Below, piece by piece: positions 19,951 through 27,284 of a DNA stretch of 64,000 bases. Positions within the stretch are counted from its first letter, which is position 1; every line of letters begins with the position of its first letter. Below the pieces are notes generated by a model. It had not been told where the DNA came from and searched no databases. It saw nothing but the letters and a program-made list of their open reading frames with translations. Origin of the DNA: Bacillota bacterium (GTDB lineage: Bacteria > Bacillota > Sulfobacillia > Sulfobacillales > JAIMBI01); contig JAJZWV010000003.1 in assembly GCA_021846505.1 (NCBI GenBank), positions 53,866 through 117,865 on the forward strand, written 5' to 3'. The translations under genes and the position numbers were made by a program.

Positions 19951-19953
19951 CGG

Positions 19954-20754
19954 CTACTTCCCCCCGCTCCGCCAGCGGTCCCACGCGACGCCTCCCAGCT
20001 GGGCACTCAGGCGCTGGACGGCCGCGAGCAGCACCGGGGCGATTTCATCTTCGCGGTGCGCGTCGAAGCGCTCGCTGGCCATCGTCACCGACACCGCCGC
20101 CACCCCCTGTCCGGTGTGGTCCACCACGGGGGCGGCGAGGCACCGCACCTCGGCCGAGTACTCGCCTAAGTCGCGCGCGTAGCCCCGCTCGCGCACGCGC
20201 CGAAGCTCCATCTCGAGCGCCGCGCGGGTCCGGAAGGTGTCGGGCGTGCGGGCCGGCAGCTCGGCAGGGACCAGCGCCTTCACCGCCGCCGGCTCGAGGC
20301 CCGCCAAGAGCGCCTTGCCGAGCCCGGTGGCGTAGGCGGGCAGCCGGCTGCCCACGTGCGACGCCAGCTGCAGCGGATGGCTCGATGACGCCTTGGCGAC
20401 GTACAGCACGTCGGCGCCCTCCAGCACCCCCATCTGCACCGTCTCGTCAAACGTGTCCCGCAAGCTTTCCAGCAGAGGCCAGGCCACCGGCACCAGCTGC
20501 AGCTGATGTGCGTAGCCCATCGCCAGCTCCCACAGCTTGGGTCCAGGAGTGTAGCGCTTGGTGGCCGAGTCCAGCCGGATGACGCCCCGGTCGGCCAGGG
20601 TGTGCACCAGGCCATGCAAGCTGCTGCGGGGAAAAGCAGTGGCCTCGAGGAGTTCGGTGAAGGTAAGTCCGGATGGACGCCCGGCGACCGCCTCCAGCAC
20701 TTCCACCACCCGCGCGGCCGACTTCACGGCCGCGTCTCCCTGGCGCTCTGCCAC
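19954..20754 (-). CDS. IclR family transcriptional regulator
   Basis: A 266-residue regulator: N-terminal winged HTH (about residues 10-70, 'LTFTELLEATAFPRSSLHGLVHTLADRGVIRLD') and C-terminal IclR effector domain ('LPAYATGLGKALLA', 'REDEIAPVLLAAVQRLSAQLGG'). Start is GTG at 20754 after GGGGGGAGGT. It heads the lutABC genes with a 3-base gap and is preceded by a strong hairpin. IclR proteins often sense sugar acids or aromatic acids; here the candidate targets are the two GTTC-N8-GAAC sites at 22291 and 26580. That link is inferred from position only. Confidence 0.92.
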   Translation of the reverse strand: MAERQGDAAVKSAARVVEVLEAVAGRPSGLTFTELLEATAFPRSSLHGLVHTLADRGVIRLDSATKRYTPGPKLWELAMGYAHQLQLVPVAWPLLESLRDTFDETVQMGVLEGADVLYVAKASSSHPLQLASHVGSRLPAYATGLGKALLAGLEPAAVKALVPAELPARTPDTFRTRAALEMELRRVRERGYARDLGEYSAEVRCLAAPVVDHTGQGVAAVSVTMASERFDAHREDEIAPVLLAAVQRLSAQLGGVAWDRWRSGGK

Positions 20755-20809
20755 AGCCCACCTCCCCCCTGCCTCGCCTGCCGCCTTGGGCCCATGGTAC
20801 CAAACCGAC

Positions 20810-20849
20810 GCGAGCGGGGGGCCGCGGGCTCCCGCGGCCCCCCGCTCGC
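20810..20849 (-). terminator. Very strong GC hairpin after the MFS gene
   Basis: Two perfectly complementary 19-base arms (20810-20828 and 20831-20849) meet with only two bases between. On the minus strand it begins 9 bases after the MFS stop, so it should terminate or attenuate read-through from the rhamnose genes into iclR-lutABC. There is no T-run. Confidence 0.65.
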
Positions 20850-20857
20850 CGTTCCGG

Positions 20858-22219
20858 CTAGGCCGATGCGCTGGGAGCCTGGATCGCCTCCAGCGACTGC
20901 CCCCCGGTGCGGGGCCCAGCCAAACCTCCGACCACCAGATTGTAGGTAAACATCACGCCCATGATCACGGCCACCAGCTTAAAGCCCGAGGCGCCGTCCA
21001 GCACCGGCAGGAACAGGCTCCAGCCCCCAATCATGATGCGCATGACCGCCCACAGCGAGCCCTGTGCGGTATTGCGCACACTGGTGGGAAACAGCTCGAC
21101 GGACCAGACGCGCTGCAGCGGCCACAAGCCAATGCCCTGCCCGAACCCAAACAGCAGCACATTCAGGATGGCCACCGTGGGATCGGTGATGGGGAACGCC
21201 ACCAGCAGGAAAAACGCCGCCGCGCAGAACGCCGCGCTGATGGCATAGAGAATCCGGCGGTCCACCCGGTCATTGAACGGCATGAAGATGACCAGCACCG
21301 CCACGATGGCGGACGCAAACCACAGAATCTCCAACAGGTCGCCCCCCGCCGCCGTGGTGGCGCCCTCCGTCTTGAAGATGTACGGCAGAAAGAACCCATA
21401 CGTGCCCGCCGGGATGCCCCACAGCACATAGATAGGCGTGATGAACGCCAGCCGGCGCCAGCCGCCATTCCGAAACATCTCCCGCCATGGCGCGGCCCGC
21501 CGTGCCTCGGCCGTGCCGGCCGCTTCGGCCGTGAATCCTAGCTGGCGCGCCGCACTGGCCACTTCCGCCGTCTGGCCGTGGGCCATCGCCCAGCGCGGCG
21601 ACTCGGTCAGCGACCGGCGGAGAAGCCACGTCACGATGGCCACCAGCAGGAGGCTGCCAAACACCAGCCGCACCCCGGTGAGGCCCAGATGGCTGAACGC
21701 CAGCGACAGCAGCAGAATCACGATCGGGCCGATGTACCAGAAGATGTTGGTGAAGCCCATCATCTTCCCACGGTCCCGTTTGGGCGAAAACTCCGCAATC
21801 AGGGACCACGACGTGGGAATGTCGGCACCCACCGCCAGCCCCATCACCACCAAGCCTACAATCAGGACCGGGACGCTGCCCGCCAGAATGACCACCAGCG
21901 CGCCGAGCGCGTATATCAGCAAGTCAATTGAGTAGATGAATTTCCGGCCGTAGTAGTCCCCCAGCCGGCCGCCAATAATGGCGCCGACGGCGGTCGAGAA
22001 GCCGTTCGATCCTACGGCCGCGATGAGTCCGACCGTCGAGGTGTTGAGATGAAACAATTGCGTCCACAGAAGAACCGAGGCGCCGCCAGCCACAATGGAT
22101 CCCGCGTCCAGATAGTCTCCCAGCGCCGAAAGGATGGTCCAGCGCCAGTGTGCTCCCGTCAGGCGGGCCTCATCCACTTGGGCCAACACGCCACCGCCAG
22201 AGCCAGGTGCGGTGCTCAA
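20858..22219 (-). CDS. MFS transporter, sugar/acid porter type
   Basis: A 453-residue, 12-helix major facilitator. The motif-A-like loop 'GGRLGDYYGRKFIY' lies between helices 2 and 3, with 'PTSWSLIAEFSPKRDRGK' (motif after helix 4) and 'ELFPTSVRNTAQG' in the second half, a pattern of sugar and organic-acid porters. Its position between rhamnonate dehydratase and the IclR gene suggests uptake of L-rhamnose or of rhamnonate/lactate; the sequence does not decide. A candidate operator (22291-22306) lies 72 bases before its ATG, and a 19-bp hairpin follows it, so it may be its own transcription unit. Confidence 0.9.
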   Translation of the reverse strand: MSTAPGSGGGVLAQVDEARLTGAHWRWTILSALGDYLDAGSIVAGGASVLLWTQLFHLNTSTVGLIAAVGSNGFSTAVGAIIGGRLGDYYGRKFIYSIDLLIYALGALVVILAGSVPVLIVGLVVMGLAVGADIPTSWSLIAEFSPKRDRGKMMGFTNIFWYIGPIVILLLSLAFSHLGLTGVRLVFGSLLLVAIVTWLLRRSLTESPRWAMAHGQTAEVASAARQLGFTAEAAGTAEARRAAPWREMFRNGGWRRLAFITPIYVLWGIPAGTYGFFLPYIFKTEGATTAAGGDLLEILWFASAIVAVLVIFMPFNDRVDRRILYAISAAFCAAAFFLLVAFPITDPTVAILNVLLFGFGQGIGLWPLQRVWSVELFPTSVRNTAQGSLWAVMRIMIGGWSLFLPVLDGASGFKLVAVIMGVMFTYNLVVGGLAGPRTGGQSLEAIQAPSASA

Positions 22220-22290
22220 CGTTGCCAGCTCCCTTCACGAGGATGCCAATTTGGTCGAATCCAGAGCCTTCCCCCCAAGATCCGAGGCGA

Positions 22291-22306
22291 GTTCATCTAC
22301 ACGAAC
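22291..22306 (-). promoter_or_regulatory. Candidate operator upstream of the MFS gene (GTTC-N8-GAAC)
   Basis: The plus strand reads GTTCATCTACACGAAC. It matches 13 of 16 positions with GTTCACCTACGAGAAC at 26580-26595 before the first gene of the rhamnose group. It overlaps a second palindrome, ACACGA-N2-TCGTGT (22299-22312). On the minus strand it follows a possible -10 region (AATAGTAAT). Likely bound by the neighbouring IclR regulator, an inference. Confidence 0.5.
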
Positions 22307-22382
22307 TCGTGTTCATTACTATTCGCGTCTCTCACGGCGAAGTCCTGCCGGCGCCCTGTGATTTGCGAAAAAATTTTGACGG

Positions 22383-23555
22383 TTAGGGGGCTGGCACCAA
22401 CTTCAGCGCGCGGTTCAGCTCGACGCCAAACCCCGGCGCCTCCGGCACGGTGACCACGCCGTCTATCGGCACCGGCTCGCCAAGCAGCAGCGGGTCAAAC
22501 ATCGGCCGAATCCCGGTGGCGGTCGGATGCATCATCAGGAACTCGGAAAACGGAGTAGCGGCCTGCGCTGCGGCAAAGTGATAGCTGTACACACTGGAGC
22601 CATGCGGAATCACCGGCACCTGCCACGTGTCCGCCAGCGCCCCAATCCGCCGCAGCTCTGTCATCCCGCCGCACCAGGTGACGTCCGGCTGCAGCACGTC
22701 GGCCGCCTCCAGCTCAAGCAGCAGCCGAAAGCCCCATCGCGTGGCTTCATGCTCGCCGGTGGCGATGCGCACGCCGGCTGGCCGGCGGCGCCGCAGCTCC
22801 CGGTACGACCAGTAGTCGTCGGCGGGAAAGCACTCTTCGATCCAGGACACGCCCAGGGGCGCCAGCCCCGCCACCAGCTGCTCAGCGTAGTTCAGGTCCA
22901 AGGCCATCCAGCAGTCCACCATCAGGAGAGCGTCGGGCCCGACGGCGCTGCGGGCCTGTGCCACGGCGTCCAGGTTGCGGCGAAGCCCCGCCGCGCCCTC
23001 GTCAGGCCCGTGCACCAGCGGCAATTTGCCGCCCACAAATCCGGCGGCCACCGCCCAGTCCGGGCGGGGCCCGGTGGCGTAGCATGGCAGCTGGCGCCGC
23101 ACGGGGCCCCCCAGCAGCTGAAACACGGGCTCCCCGCGCTGGCGGCCCCACAAGTCCCACAGCGCCAGGTCCACCGCACTGATGGCATTTAAGGCCAGCC
23201 CCTTGCGGCCGTAGTACAGGGACGACTTGTACATCTGGTCCCACACCAGCTCCACCTGGCTGGGGTGGCGGCCCACCACGAACCGCTCCAGGTGGTGGGC
23301 CACCAGCCAAGCCGCGGGCACCCCACCGGTGCTGACGCCCACGCCGATGCGGCCCGATGCATCTTCCACCTCCACCACCACCGACCCCAGCGCGTCGAGG
23401 CCCCAGGACGACCGGGTGGCCCGATACTCCGGGTAGCGGGACATCGGCGTGGCAATTTGGCCCACAATCCAGTGATCCTCCCCCTGGTCGTGGTAGTCGG
23501 CGCCGCCCCCGCGCACGGTGAGCGCGCGCACGGCGGCAATCGTCTCCCGACTCAC
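22383..23555 (-). CDS. rhmD: L-rhamnonate dehydratase
   Basis: Enolase-superfamily enzyme of 390 residues that removes water from L-rhamnonate to give 2-keto-3-deoxy-L-rhamnonate. The whole family pattern is visible: 'PMSRYPEYRATRSSWG', 'WDQMYKSSLYYGRKGLALNAISAVDLALWDLWG', Mg ligands in 'MVDCWMALD' (Asp) and 'WIEECFPADDYW' (Glu), 'TGEHEATRWGF' (Glu, His), 'QPDVTWCGGMTELRRI' and 'IPHGSSVYSYHF' with the catalytic His. Start is GTG at 23555, overlapping the upstream stop as GTGA behind GGAGGTG; the track ORF is 46 codons too long. Confidence 0.95.
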   Translation of the reverse strand: MSRETIAAVRALTVRGGGADYHDQGEDHWIVGQIATPMSRYPEYRATRSSWGLDALGSVVVEVEDASGRIGVGVSTGGVPAAWLVAHHLERFVVGRHPSQVELVWDQMYKSSLYYGRKGLALNAISAVDLALWDLWGRQRGEPVFQLLGGPVRRQLPCYATGPRPDWAVAAGFVGGKLPLVHGPDEGAAGLRRNLDAVAQARSAVGPDALLMVDCWMALDLNYAEQLVAGLAPLGVSWIEECFPADDYWSYRELRRRRPAGVRIATGEHEATRWGFRLLLELEAADVLQPDVTWCGGMTELRRIGALADTWQVPVIPHGSSVYSYHFAAAQAATPFSEFLMMHPTATGIRPMFDPLLLGEPVPIDGVVTVPEAPGFGVELNRALKLVPAP

Positions 23556-24583
23556 GGCTCCACCTCCGGCGTCAGCACAATTTTGGCAAAAGGCGCAGGC
23601 CCGCGCGCCTGCTCCTGAAACGCAGCGTCGCCGGCGGCCAGCGGGCGCTGGTCTAGCCAGCCGGCGCCCGCCGGCAGCGCACCAGCTTCCCACAGACGCT
23701 TGGCCACGGCAAAGTCCTGGTCTCGGTAGCAGAACGAGCCCACCACCTCCAACTCATCGCGCACCGCCCGATTGCCGTCAAGATCGGTGGCGGGCTCATG
23801 CAGGCCCACCAGCACCAGCCGCCCGCCCCGCCGCAGGAGATTTAAGCCCCCGCGCCGGGTCTCCGCCAGGCCCACGGCATCGACCACTCGGTCCGCGCCG
23901 TCGGGATGCTCCTGCCGCAGCGCGGCCACGGGGTCCACCTGGCTGGCATCCACTACGCGGCCCGCCCCCCATCGCGCGCCCGGGGCCAAGCGGGCGGCGT
24001 TCGCATCCACCAGCCACACGGCCTCGGCCCCGCGCCGGCGAGCCATCCAGGCCGACATCAGTCCAATGATGCCGGCCCCGTAAATCAGCACCACATCGCC
24101 GGGCTCAATGCTCGCCTGGCCGGTGGCCCGCACCGCACAGGCCAGCGGCTCCACCAGTGCCCCGGTCCACAATCCCTCGCCCGGCGGGTGCACCGGCAAA
24201 AGGCAGGACGCCGGCACCACCACTCGGTCGGCAAAGCCTCCGGGAAAGTCAATCCCGATGATGCGCCGAGCTTGGCACAGCTGGCGTTGGCCGGACTGGC
24301 ACCAGCGGCACTCCCTGCAGGTAACCAGCGGGTTCACCACCACGCTCTGGCCGTGCCAGCGCGGGTCCACCTGCGCGCCCGCCGCCACTACCACCCCGGA
24401 AAATTCGTGACCCATCACCAGCGGCGGCCGCCGCAGCTCGTTGTGCCCGAGGTAGGCGCCAAGCTCCGAGCCACACACCCCCGCGCCGGCCACCTTCACC
24501 AGCACCTCGCCGGCGGCGGGGCGGGGGGACTCCGCCGTCCGGCACACCATCTGCTCCGGGCCCTCCCACACCAATGCCTGCAA
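23552..24583 (-). CDS. Zinc-dependent medium-chain dehydrogenase (sorbitol/threonine dehydrogenase type)
   Basis: A 343-residue MDR. The catalytic-zinc block is 'GAGVCGSELGAYLGH', with 'VMGHEFSGVVVAAG'; four structural-zinc cysteines lie in 'CRECRWCQSGQRQLCQ'; the NAD fold begins at 'VLIYGAGIIGLMSAWMARRRGA'. In a rhamnose gene set it could oxidise the 4-OH of 2-keto-3-deoxyrhamnonate, or act on lactaldehyde or rhamnose itself; no choice can be made from sequence. The likely start is TTG at 24583 after an AGAGGGGG; the track ORF adds 93 codons antisense to rhaM. It overlaps rhmD by 4 bases. Confidence 0.9.
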   Translation of the reverse strand: MQALVWEGPEQMVCRTAESPRPAAGEVLVKVAGAGVCGSELGAYLGHNELRRPPLVMGHEFSGVVVAAGAQVDPRWHGQSVVVNPLVTCRECRWCQSGQRQLCQARRIIGIDFPGGFADRVVVPASCLLPVHPPGEGLWTGALVEPLACAVRATGQASIEPGDVVLIYGAGIIGLMSAWMARRRGAEAVWLVDANAARLAPGARWGAGRVVDASQVDPVAALRQEHPDGADRVVDAVGLAETRRGGLNLLRRGGRLVLVGLHEPATDLDGNRAVRDELEVVGSFCYRDQDFAVAKRLWEAGALPAGAGWLDQRPLAAGDAAFQEQARGPAPFAKIVLTPEVEP

Positions 24584-24605
24584 GCCCTCGTCCCCCTCTT
24601 CTCCG

Positions 24606-24917
24606 CTAGTCCAGATGGTATACCTCTCTGTAGCTATTGGCGTCCGCGGGCGGATCGCCCATGACCGGCTCCATCCAGGCCCACCACCGATGCATCGCTG
24701 GATCTTCGGCCAGCTGCGCCTGGGCTGCCGCCGGGTCCTCCGCCTCAAAGTACGCCAAAAGCTCCCGGCCGGCCGCAAAAATGCTGTAGCGCGAAAACCC
24801 CGCCCGCACGAGTGCCTGCTCGACCTCGGGCCACACCGCCCGGTGGCGCTCGCGGTACTCATCTTCCATGCCCGCCCGAATGCGCATCCGAAACATCGCG
24901 CGGTTCATCGCTGCCAT
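24606..24917 (-). CDS. rhaM: L-rhamnose mutarotase
   Basis: A 103-residue dimeric alpha/beta-barrel protein that interconverts alpha and beta L-rhamnose. Family blocks: 'MFRMRIRAGMEDEYRERHRAVWPEVEQAL', 'GFSRYSIFAAGRELLAYFE' and 'MHRWWAWMEPVM' with the conserved His and Trp pair. ATG at 24917 lies 9 bases after AAAGGGG. Its presence ties the whole set of dehydrogenases and dehydratase here to rhamnose (or a closely related 6-deoxy sugar) rather than to another sugar acid. Confidence 0.94.
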   Translation of the reverse strand: MAAMNRAMFRMRIRAGMEDEYRERHRAVWPEVEQALVRAGFSRYSIFAAGRELLAYFEAEDPAAAQAQLAEDPAMHRWWAWMEPVMGDPPADANSYREVYHLD

Positions 24918-24945
24918 CGTCACCAGCCCCTTTCGGCCGCCGCCG

Positions 24946-25719
24946 TCACTGCAGGTTCACAAACAGGCCGCCGTCAACCAGCAAGTCGGCGCCGGTGATG
25001 TACGCCGCCTCGTCCGAGGCCAAAAACGCCACCGCGCCCGCAATGTCGCGCGGCGCGCCCAGGCGCCCGACCGGGATGCGGGCTTCGTCGCGGGCCCGGA
25101 GCCCTGGCTCTTCATAGTGGGCGCGGTTGATGTCCGTCAGGATCGACCCCGGCATCACGCTGTTGCAGGTGATGCCATAGGGTCCCAGCACAATGGCCAG
25201 CGACTGCATCAGGGATCGCACGCCTGCCTTAGTGGGCGTGTAGTGGGTCTGCAGCGCCCCACCCACCAGCGCCGAAATCGAGGACATGCTGATGATGCGC
25301 CCGCCCGCGCCACGGTCCCGCATCATCTGCGACGCGCGGTGGCTGCACAGAAATGTGCCTTTTAAGTTGACCGCCGCCACCCGGTCCCACAGGGCCTCGG
25401 TCATGCCCCACCAATCTTGGAACGGGCAGATGCCCGCATTGTTGACCAGAATGTCCACCTGCCCGGCCTCTGAGGCCACCGTGTCGAACAGGCGCGCCAC
25501 TTGGTCCGCATCGGACACGTCCGCCTCGGCTGCCAGCGCCTTGCCGCCGGCTTCTTGTATCGCTCGGACCACGCCGGCGGCGTGCGCTGCCTCCCCAACC
25601 TCCCCGGGGAAGTTGACGATCACCTCGGCGCCGGCTTCCGCGAGCCGGAGCGCGACCGCACGGCCGATGCCCCGCCCCGCGCCGGTGACCACCGCGACTT
25701 TTCCACTCAGCTGTGCCAC
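24946..25719 (-). CDS. SDR-family dehydrogenase, probable L-rhamnose 1-dehydrogenase
   Basis: A 257-residue classical short-chain dehydrogenase: 'VTGAGRGIGRAVAL' (coenzyme loop), 'ILVNNAGIC', catalytic Ser in 'ISMSSISALVGG' and 'YTPTKAG' (Tyr-x3-Lys), ending 'DLLVDGGLFVNLQ'. In the non-phosphorylative route L-rhamnose is oxidised at C1 to rhamnonolactone by an SDR enzyme, so this is the best candidate; a 3-oxo-acid reductase or the ketodeoxyrhamnonate dehydrogenase role remains possible. Start is GTG at 25719 after a G-rich AGGGGGGGAAG; the track ORF overruns the neighbour by 123 codons. Confidence 0.88.
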   Translation of the reverse strand: MAQLSGKVAVVTGAGRGIGRAVALRLAEAGAEVIVNFPGEVGEAAHAAGVVRAIQEAGGKALAAEADVSDADQVARLFDTVASEAGQVDILVNNAGICPFQDWWGMTEALWDRVAAVNLKGTFLCSHRASQMMRDRGAGGRIISMSSISALVGGALQTHYTPTKAGVRSLMQSLAIVLGPYGITCNSVMPGSILTDINRAHYEEPGLRARDEARIPVGRLGAPRDIAGAVAFLASDEAAYITGADLLVDGGLFVNLQ

Positions 25720-25766
25720 TCGCTTCCCCCCCTGCCCGCTGATTCGTGTGCTCGCCCTTGGCGCCG

Positions 25767-26561
25767 TCAGGCGCCGCCCTGACTGACCCATCCCTCCGGA
25801 AACCGCTCCAAGGTGCGGGGATCGTACAAGGACACGAAGCGCCCGCCGGCCGCTCGGATGCGGCGGTAAGCCTCGCGGCACTCCGCCAGACTTTCGTTGA
25901 TGCCGAGCGGACGGTCGTCTTCCAGGTTTTCGTAGTAGAAGGCGACGTCGGACAGGACCACCAGACCCTGTGCGGTCTCCACCTCCACTGCCAGCGAGCT
26001 CCGGTGGTGGGTGCCGGCCCACCAGGTCCGCACCCCCGGCATCACCTCGTCGTACGCATCGTCTAGAAGCCGGAGCCGGCGCTCCCACCAGCAGGTTTCT
26101 ATAAGGTAGCGCAGGTGGCGGTCGGGCACCGCCATCCGCCGCCGCGGGTCAAAGTACGCCGGCGCGACTAGGTCCTCCCACCCGCGCCGGCTGATGCAAA
26201 TCTCGGCGCGCGGGAAGCGATCGATGTTGCCGATGGCGTACGCTTGCAGCGGCGTCACCACGATGGCGTCCACCTCGTCGGGCGCCACCCCGGCTCGTGC
26301 CAGCCACCGGTCCACGGCCTGGGGCCCCTCCACCGCAATGTGTGCCCGCGGCCCCAGCTCCTCGCGCCACACGGCGTTCATGACATCCAGGTAGTCTTCC
26401 GGCGGGCCGGTGTTCACCAGCACCGTGTGCCCGCCCCCCCGGATAACCCCCACAAATACGCCGAGCGGCAGCCACTCGCCAAAGTGGCTCATCCAAAACA
26501 CCTCGGGGCCGGGCACCTCCCCCAAGTCAGCCGCTTTCACCATCCGCACCGTATAGGCCAC
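25767..26561 (-). CDS. Metallo-beta-lactamase-fold protein lacking the metal ligands
   Basis: A 264-residue protein with the overall order of an AHL-lactonase-like MBL fold ('VLVNTGPPEDY', 'DAIVVTPLQAYAIGNIDRFP', 'GTHHRSSLAVEV', 'VVLSDVAFYYENL'). Where active enzymes have HxHxDH it reads 'TPLQAYAIGN', so at least four ligands are replaced; only the Asp in 'LSDVAF' and His in 'GTHHRS' remain. It is the first gene of the rhamnose group and occupies the place where a rhamnonolactonase would be expected. Either it uses a different chemistry or it has a binding role. Start is GTG at 26561 behind AAAGGGGG. Confidence 0.75.
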   Translation of the reverse strand: MAYTVRMVKAADLGEVPGPEVFWMSHFGEWLPLGVFVGVIRGGGHTVLVNTGPPEDYLDVMNAVWREELGPRAHIAVEGPQAVDRWLARAGVAPDEVDAIVVTPLQAYAIGNIDRFPRAEICISRRGWEDLVAPAYFDPRRRMAVPDRHLRYLIETCWWERRLRLLDDAYDEVMPGVRTWWAGTHHRSSLAVEVETAQGLVVLSDVAFYYENLEDDRPLGINESLAECREAYRRIRAAGGRFVSLYDPRTLERFPEGWVSQGGA

Positions 26562-26579
26562 TGCTATCGCCCCCTTTCG

Positions 26580-26595
26580 GTTCACCTACGAGAAC
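26580..26595 (-). promoter_or_regulatory. Candidate operator upstream of the rhamnose gene set (GTTC-N8-GAAC)
   Basis: Plus strand GTTCACCTACGAGAAC, 13 of 16 identical to the site at 22291-22306. It lies 19 bases before the GTG start of the first gene, just ahead of its ribosome binding site, where a bound repressor would block transcription. No third copy was noticed upstream of iclR. Confidence 0.5.
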
Positions 26596-26672
26596 AACAA
26601 TTCACAATCCCTCCGCCACGGTATTCGGCATTGGGCCGGCAATTCCTTGTCGCCGGGCGCCACCGCGCAAAC

Positions 26673-27284
26673 TTAGTGGCCGGGGAGAGGTGCCGCCGAC
26701 AGCGGCAAAAACACGACCGCCGCCAAGCCCACGGCCAGAAAAGGCCCCAGAGGAATCCCGTCTTGGAAAGAAGCGCGGCGGGCGGCCACCAGCCCCAGGC
26801 CATAGATCCCGCCCGCCAGCAGGCCCAGCACCACGCCGGTAAATCCGGCCGGCCACCCCAGCACCAAGCCCATAGCGACTCCGAGCTTCACATCCCCCAG
26901 GCCAAAGCCGTCGCGCGACAGCAGATAGGTGGCCAAAAAGAAGAGGCCCAGGCCCAGCGCCAGCAGCAGATCGGGCTCCCAGGCCACAGTGCCCGTGGCG
27001 AGGCGCACCACGGCCGCCGCCAGCATCACCACGAGCCACCGGTGCGGAATCACCCGCTCCACCAGGTCGGCCCCGGCTGCCAGCACCGCGGCCCACACGG
27101 CCACCGCTCCCGCGGGATGGCCCAGCGCCACCCCCAGGGAGAGTGCCGCCCCGGCCATTACCGCCAGCAGCCCCCGCCACCGCGGCAGCTCCGACCCCTC
27201 CAAGCCCCAGCGATTCGGCTGCGCGGTGGCCCACCAGGCCACCAGCACCCCTACCGCCCCGGCGGCCAGCGCCCATGCGGTCAT
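26673..27284 (-). CDS. Type IV prepilin peptidase (A24 family), short form
   Basis: A 203-residue polytopic membrane aspartic protease with about six helices. The two catalytic Asp lie in 'AAGADLVERVIPHRW' and 'GFGLGDVKLGVAMG'. The N-terminal cytoplasmic methylase domain with its Cys pairs, found in full-length PilD/ComC, is absent, so this is the minimal form. It overlaps the aroE stop region by 4 bases. No pilin or secretion ATPase gene is in the window. In several Firmicutes a prepilin peptidase also sits beside aroE. Confidence 0.88.
   Translation of the reverse strand: MTAWALAAGAVGVLVAWWATAQPNRWGLEGSELPRWRGLLAVMAGAALSLGVALGHPAGAVAVWAAVLAAGADLVERVIPHRWLVVMLAAAVVRLATGTVAWEPDLLLALGLGLFFLATYLLSRDGFGLGDVKLGVAMGLVLGWPAGFTGVVLGLLAGGIYGLGLVAARRASFQDGIPLGPFLAVGLAAVVFLPLSAAPLPGH

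Noticed and set aside
25767-26561. Calling the MBL-fold protein an AHL lactonase
   Set aside because: The HxHxDH zinc motif is absent, so the standard activity cannot be claimed; only the fold is supported.
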